Part shown: positions 24,701 through 27,700 of the stretch, in pieces
Layout: each line of letters begins with the position of its first letter
Position numbering within the stretch: the first letter of the stretch is position 1
Assembly (NCBI RefSeq): GCF_022810305.1
Contig: NZ_JALGQH010000023.1
Span: 1 to 64,000, forward strand
Origin: Rhodococcus sp. ARC_M6
GTDB taxonomy: Bacteria > Actinomycetota > Actinomycetes > Mycobacteriales > Mycobacteriaceae
Direction: 5' to 3'
DNA length: 64,000 nucleotides
Made by a program: the position numbers and the translations under genes
Notes under the pieces: generated by a model
The model's database searches: none
What the model was told of the DNA's origin: nothing
The model's input: only the letters and a program-made list of their open reading frames with translations

Positions 24701-27700
24701 TTTCTGAAGGACGACGTCGGACGCTTCGAGAGAGTAGGTTCCCTGCATCCACCGCAGACGATTGACAATCGAACGGTGCGATACTGCAACACCTTTCGGA
24801 CGTCCGGTCGAACCGGAGGTGAAGAGGACGTAGGCGGTGTTGTCGGGCCGGAGCGGTGAAATTCGATCAGCGTCGGTGACCGATCGCGCAGTCTCCTCCG
24901 GTGCCAGGTCGACATCGATGATCTCGATATCCGTCGGCAGGTTTCCGTGGCTACCGGCCATCGCGAGGACACACACGGGGTCGGCTACGGAGAAGACGTA
25001 TCCGATCCGCTCGGCCGGATGATCCGGATCCACCGGGACGTACGCGCCGCCGCTGCGAATGACCGCATGAATGGCGACCAGCAGTTCCAACGAGCGCGGC
25101 ATTGCAACTGCGACGCGCTGATCCGGGCCGACACCGCGTGAGATCAACGTTCGTGCGAGCGCGTTCACCTGATTGTCGAATTGTGCGTAGGTCAGAACTG
25201 TGTCGCCGAACTGTAGTGCCGGCGCCTGAGGTGTCCGCGCTACCTGAGCGCGAACCAGATCATCAAGAGTGTATTCACCCAGTTCCCGGCGGGTTGCGTT
25301 CCACCGCTCGAGCACCAGGGCCCGCTCGCCCGGCGCACACAGATCGACGTCGCCGACCACGGATTCCGGGTGTGCGCTCACCTCGTCCAACAGGGAAACG
25401 AACCGGTCCGCCAACCCCGACATAGTGTCGGAATCGAACAGATCACTGGCGTAGTTCAATCGGCCGTCGAGGTGATCGGACTGCTCGGTGATGATGACCT
25501 GAAGATCGAATTTAGCTGCGCCGGTTAATAGTTCCTCCACCACGACGTTCAGCGACGGCAACGCCACCTCCGTCGGTGGGGAACCTTGCATCACCAGCAT
25601 GACCTGGAACAGCGGTGAATCACTCTCCAAGGCGTCAACCAGCAGGTCGTAGGGAATGTCGCTGTGCCGCAATGCCGCCACGTCCGTCGCGCGGGTACGC
25701 GAGACGGTGTCCTCGAAACTCGCGTCGCCGTCGATGACAGTTCGCAGCGCGAGCGTGTTCACGAACATGCCGACGACGTCGTCGAGGGCACGTTCACTGC
25801 GACCCGCGACCGGCGTGCCGATGACGACGTCGTTTCCGCCGCATTCTCGGGCGAGGAGTACCGCCAGAGCGGCGTGGACGACCATGAACACGCTGGCGTC
25901 GTGATCAGCAGCGATTGCTGCTATCCGCTGATACGTCGGTGTGTCGATCGTGAAATCAAGGTTATGGGCGCGCAGAGCGCCTTGCGCCGGCCGCGGATGA
26001 TCCATCGGAAGTTCCGGCAGTTCGTCGCGGGCATCGAGTTCATTCGTCCAGAAACGCAATTGTGAGCCGAGGATCGAATCCGGTGTCGCCGCATCACCGA
26101 GCGCGCGCCGCTGCCACTCGCTGAAGTCGCCGTACTGGACCTCGAGCGGTAGCCATGCGGGTACGCGCCCCGATACCCGGGCGGTGTAGGCGACCATCAC
26201 GTCACGGGCCAGCGGGGCCATCGACAATCCGTCGCCGGCAATGTGGTGCACGACCAGCACCAACACGTGATCCTGATCAGACACTTCCAACAGAACCATT
26301 CGCACCGGCGGAGCGGACGTGACGTCGAACCCGGCGCGTGCAACTTCGTCGGCGCGGGCACGCACCGCACCGGCCGAGCACACCTCGACAGTGAGTTCGG
26401 ATGCCACATCGTCCACGTCGAGAACGTGCTGTACCGGGCCGTTCGCCGACGCCGGGAACACCGTGCGCAGTGACTCGTGCCGGATGAGGACATCGCGCAA
26501 TGCAATCTCGAGTGCCGAGAAATCAAGGTCACCGGTCATCCGCACGGCGATCGGAATGTTGTACGCCGGCGACGCCGGATCGAGTTGGTTGGTCAACCAC
26601 ATCCGTTGCTGCGCCAACGACGCCGCAATCGGTTCGGGTCGTGGAATCCTCGTCAGTGCCGGCAGATGAACTTCCCGCGAGTCGGAATGATCAGCGCGTG
26701 CAGCCAATCCTGCCACGGTCGGGGCCTCGAACAGGTCGAGCACACTGAGCGAGGTGCCCAGCGCGCCGTTCACGCGGGCTACGACACGCGTCGCAACCAG
26801 TGAGTCGCCGCCGAGTTCGAAGAAACTGTCGTCTGCGCCGGCGCGGGTGATTCCGAGCAGGTCGCAGTACACGGCGGAAATTCGCTTTTCGGTGGAGCTT
26901 TCGGGGGCACGGTACTCGCGGGCCCCCACCGCTGTGTCGATGGACGGCAGCGAATTCCGGTCGATCTTGCCGGCCGGAGTCAGGGGAATCGTGTCAAGCA
27001 CGACGATGCGTGAGGGAACCATGTGCGGTGCCAGAAAGGCCGCCGCGTGCGCTGTCAACTCGGATACGTCGACACGCATCCCGGGTGCAGCCGTGACGTA
27101 ACACGCCAGCAGCGTCTCACCGCTGTTGCCGGTCACTCCGACGGTCACTGCCTCGTCGACGCTCGGATGCCGACGGACAACTTCGTCGATCTCACCGAGT
27201 TCGACGCGGAAGCCGCGGATCTTGATCTGGAAGTCACTGCGGCCCAGGTATTCCAACTCGCCGTCGCGGTTCCAACGAGCCAGATCGCCCGTCCGGTACA
27301 TCCGCTCCCCCGGCAACCCGTTCGGCGCGGGCACGAAGCGCAAGGCCGTCGTGGCAGCGCGTCCGTGATAGCCGCGGGCCAAGCCGACGCCGCTGACGTA
27401 CAGTTCCCCGGCGACACCCACCAGGACGGGATGAAGGCGAGAATCCAGCACCATCGCCGACGCTCCCCGCATCGGAACTCCGATCGTGACCGGAACGTCG
27501 CGGTGGAGCGGTCTCGACAACGTGGCAACCACTGTTGTCTCGGTGGGCCCGTAAGCGTTGAACATCAACCGGTGGCCGGCCCACTGTTCGACGAGAGTCG
27601 GCGAGCATGCGTCGCCGCCGGTCACGATCACCCGCAGAATCGGCAGGTGGTCCGGATCCACCGTCGCGAGAGCTGCCGGAGTGATGAAGGCGTGCGTTAC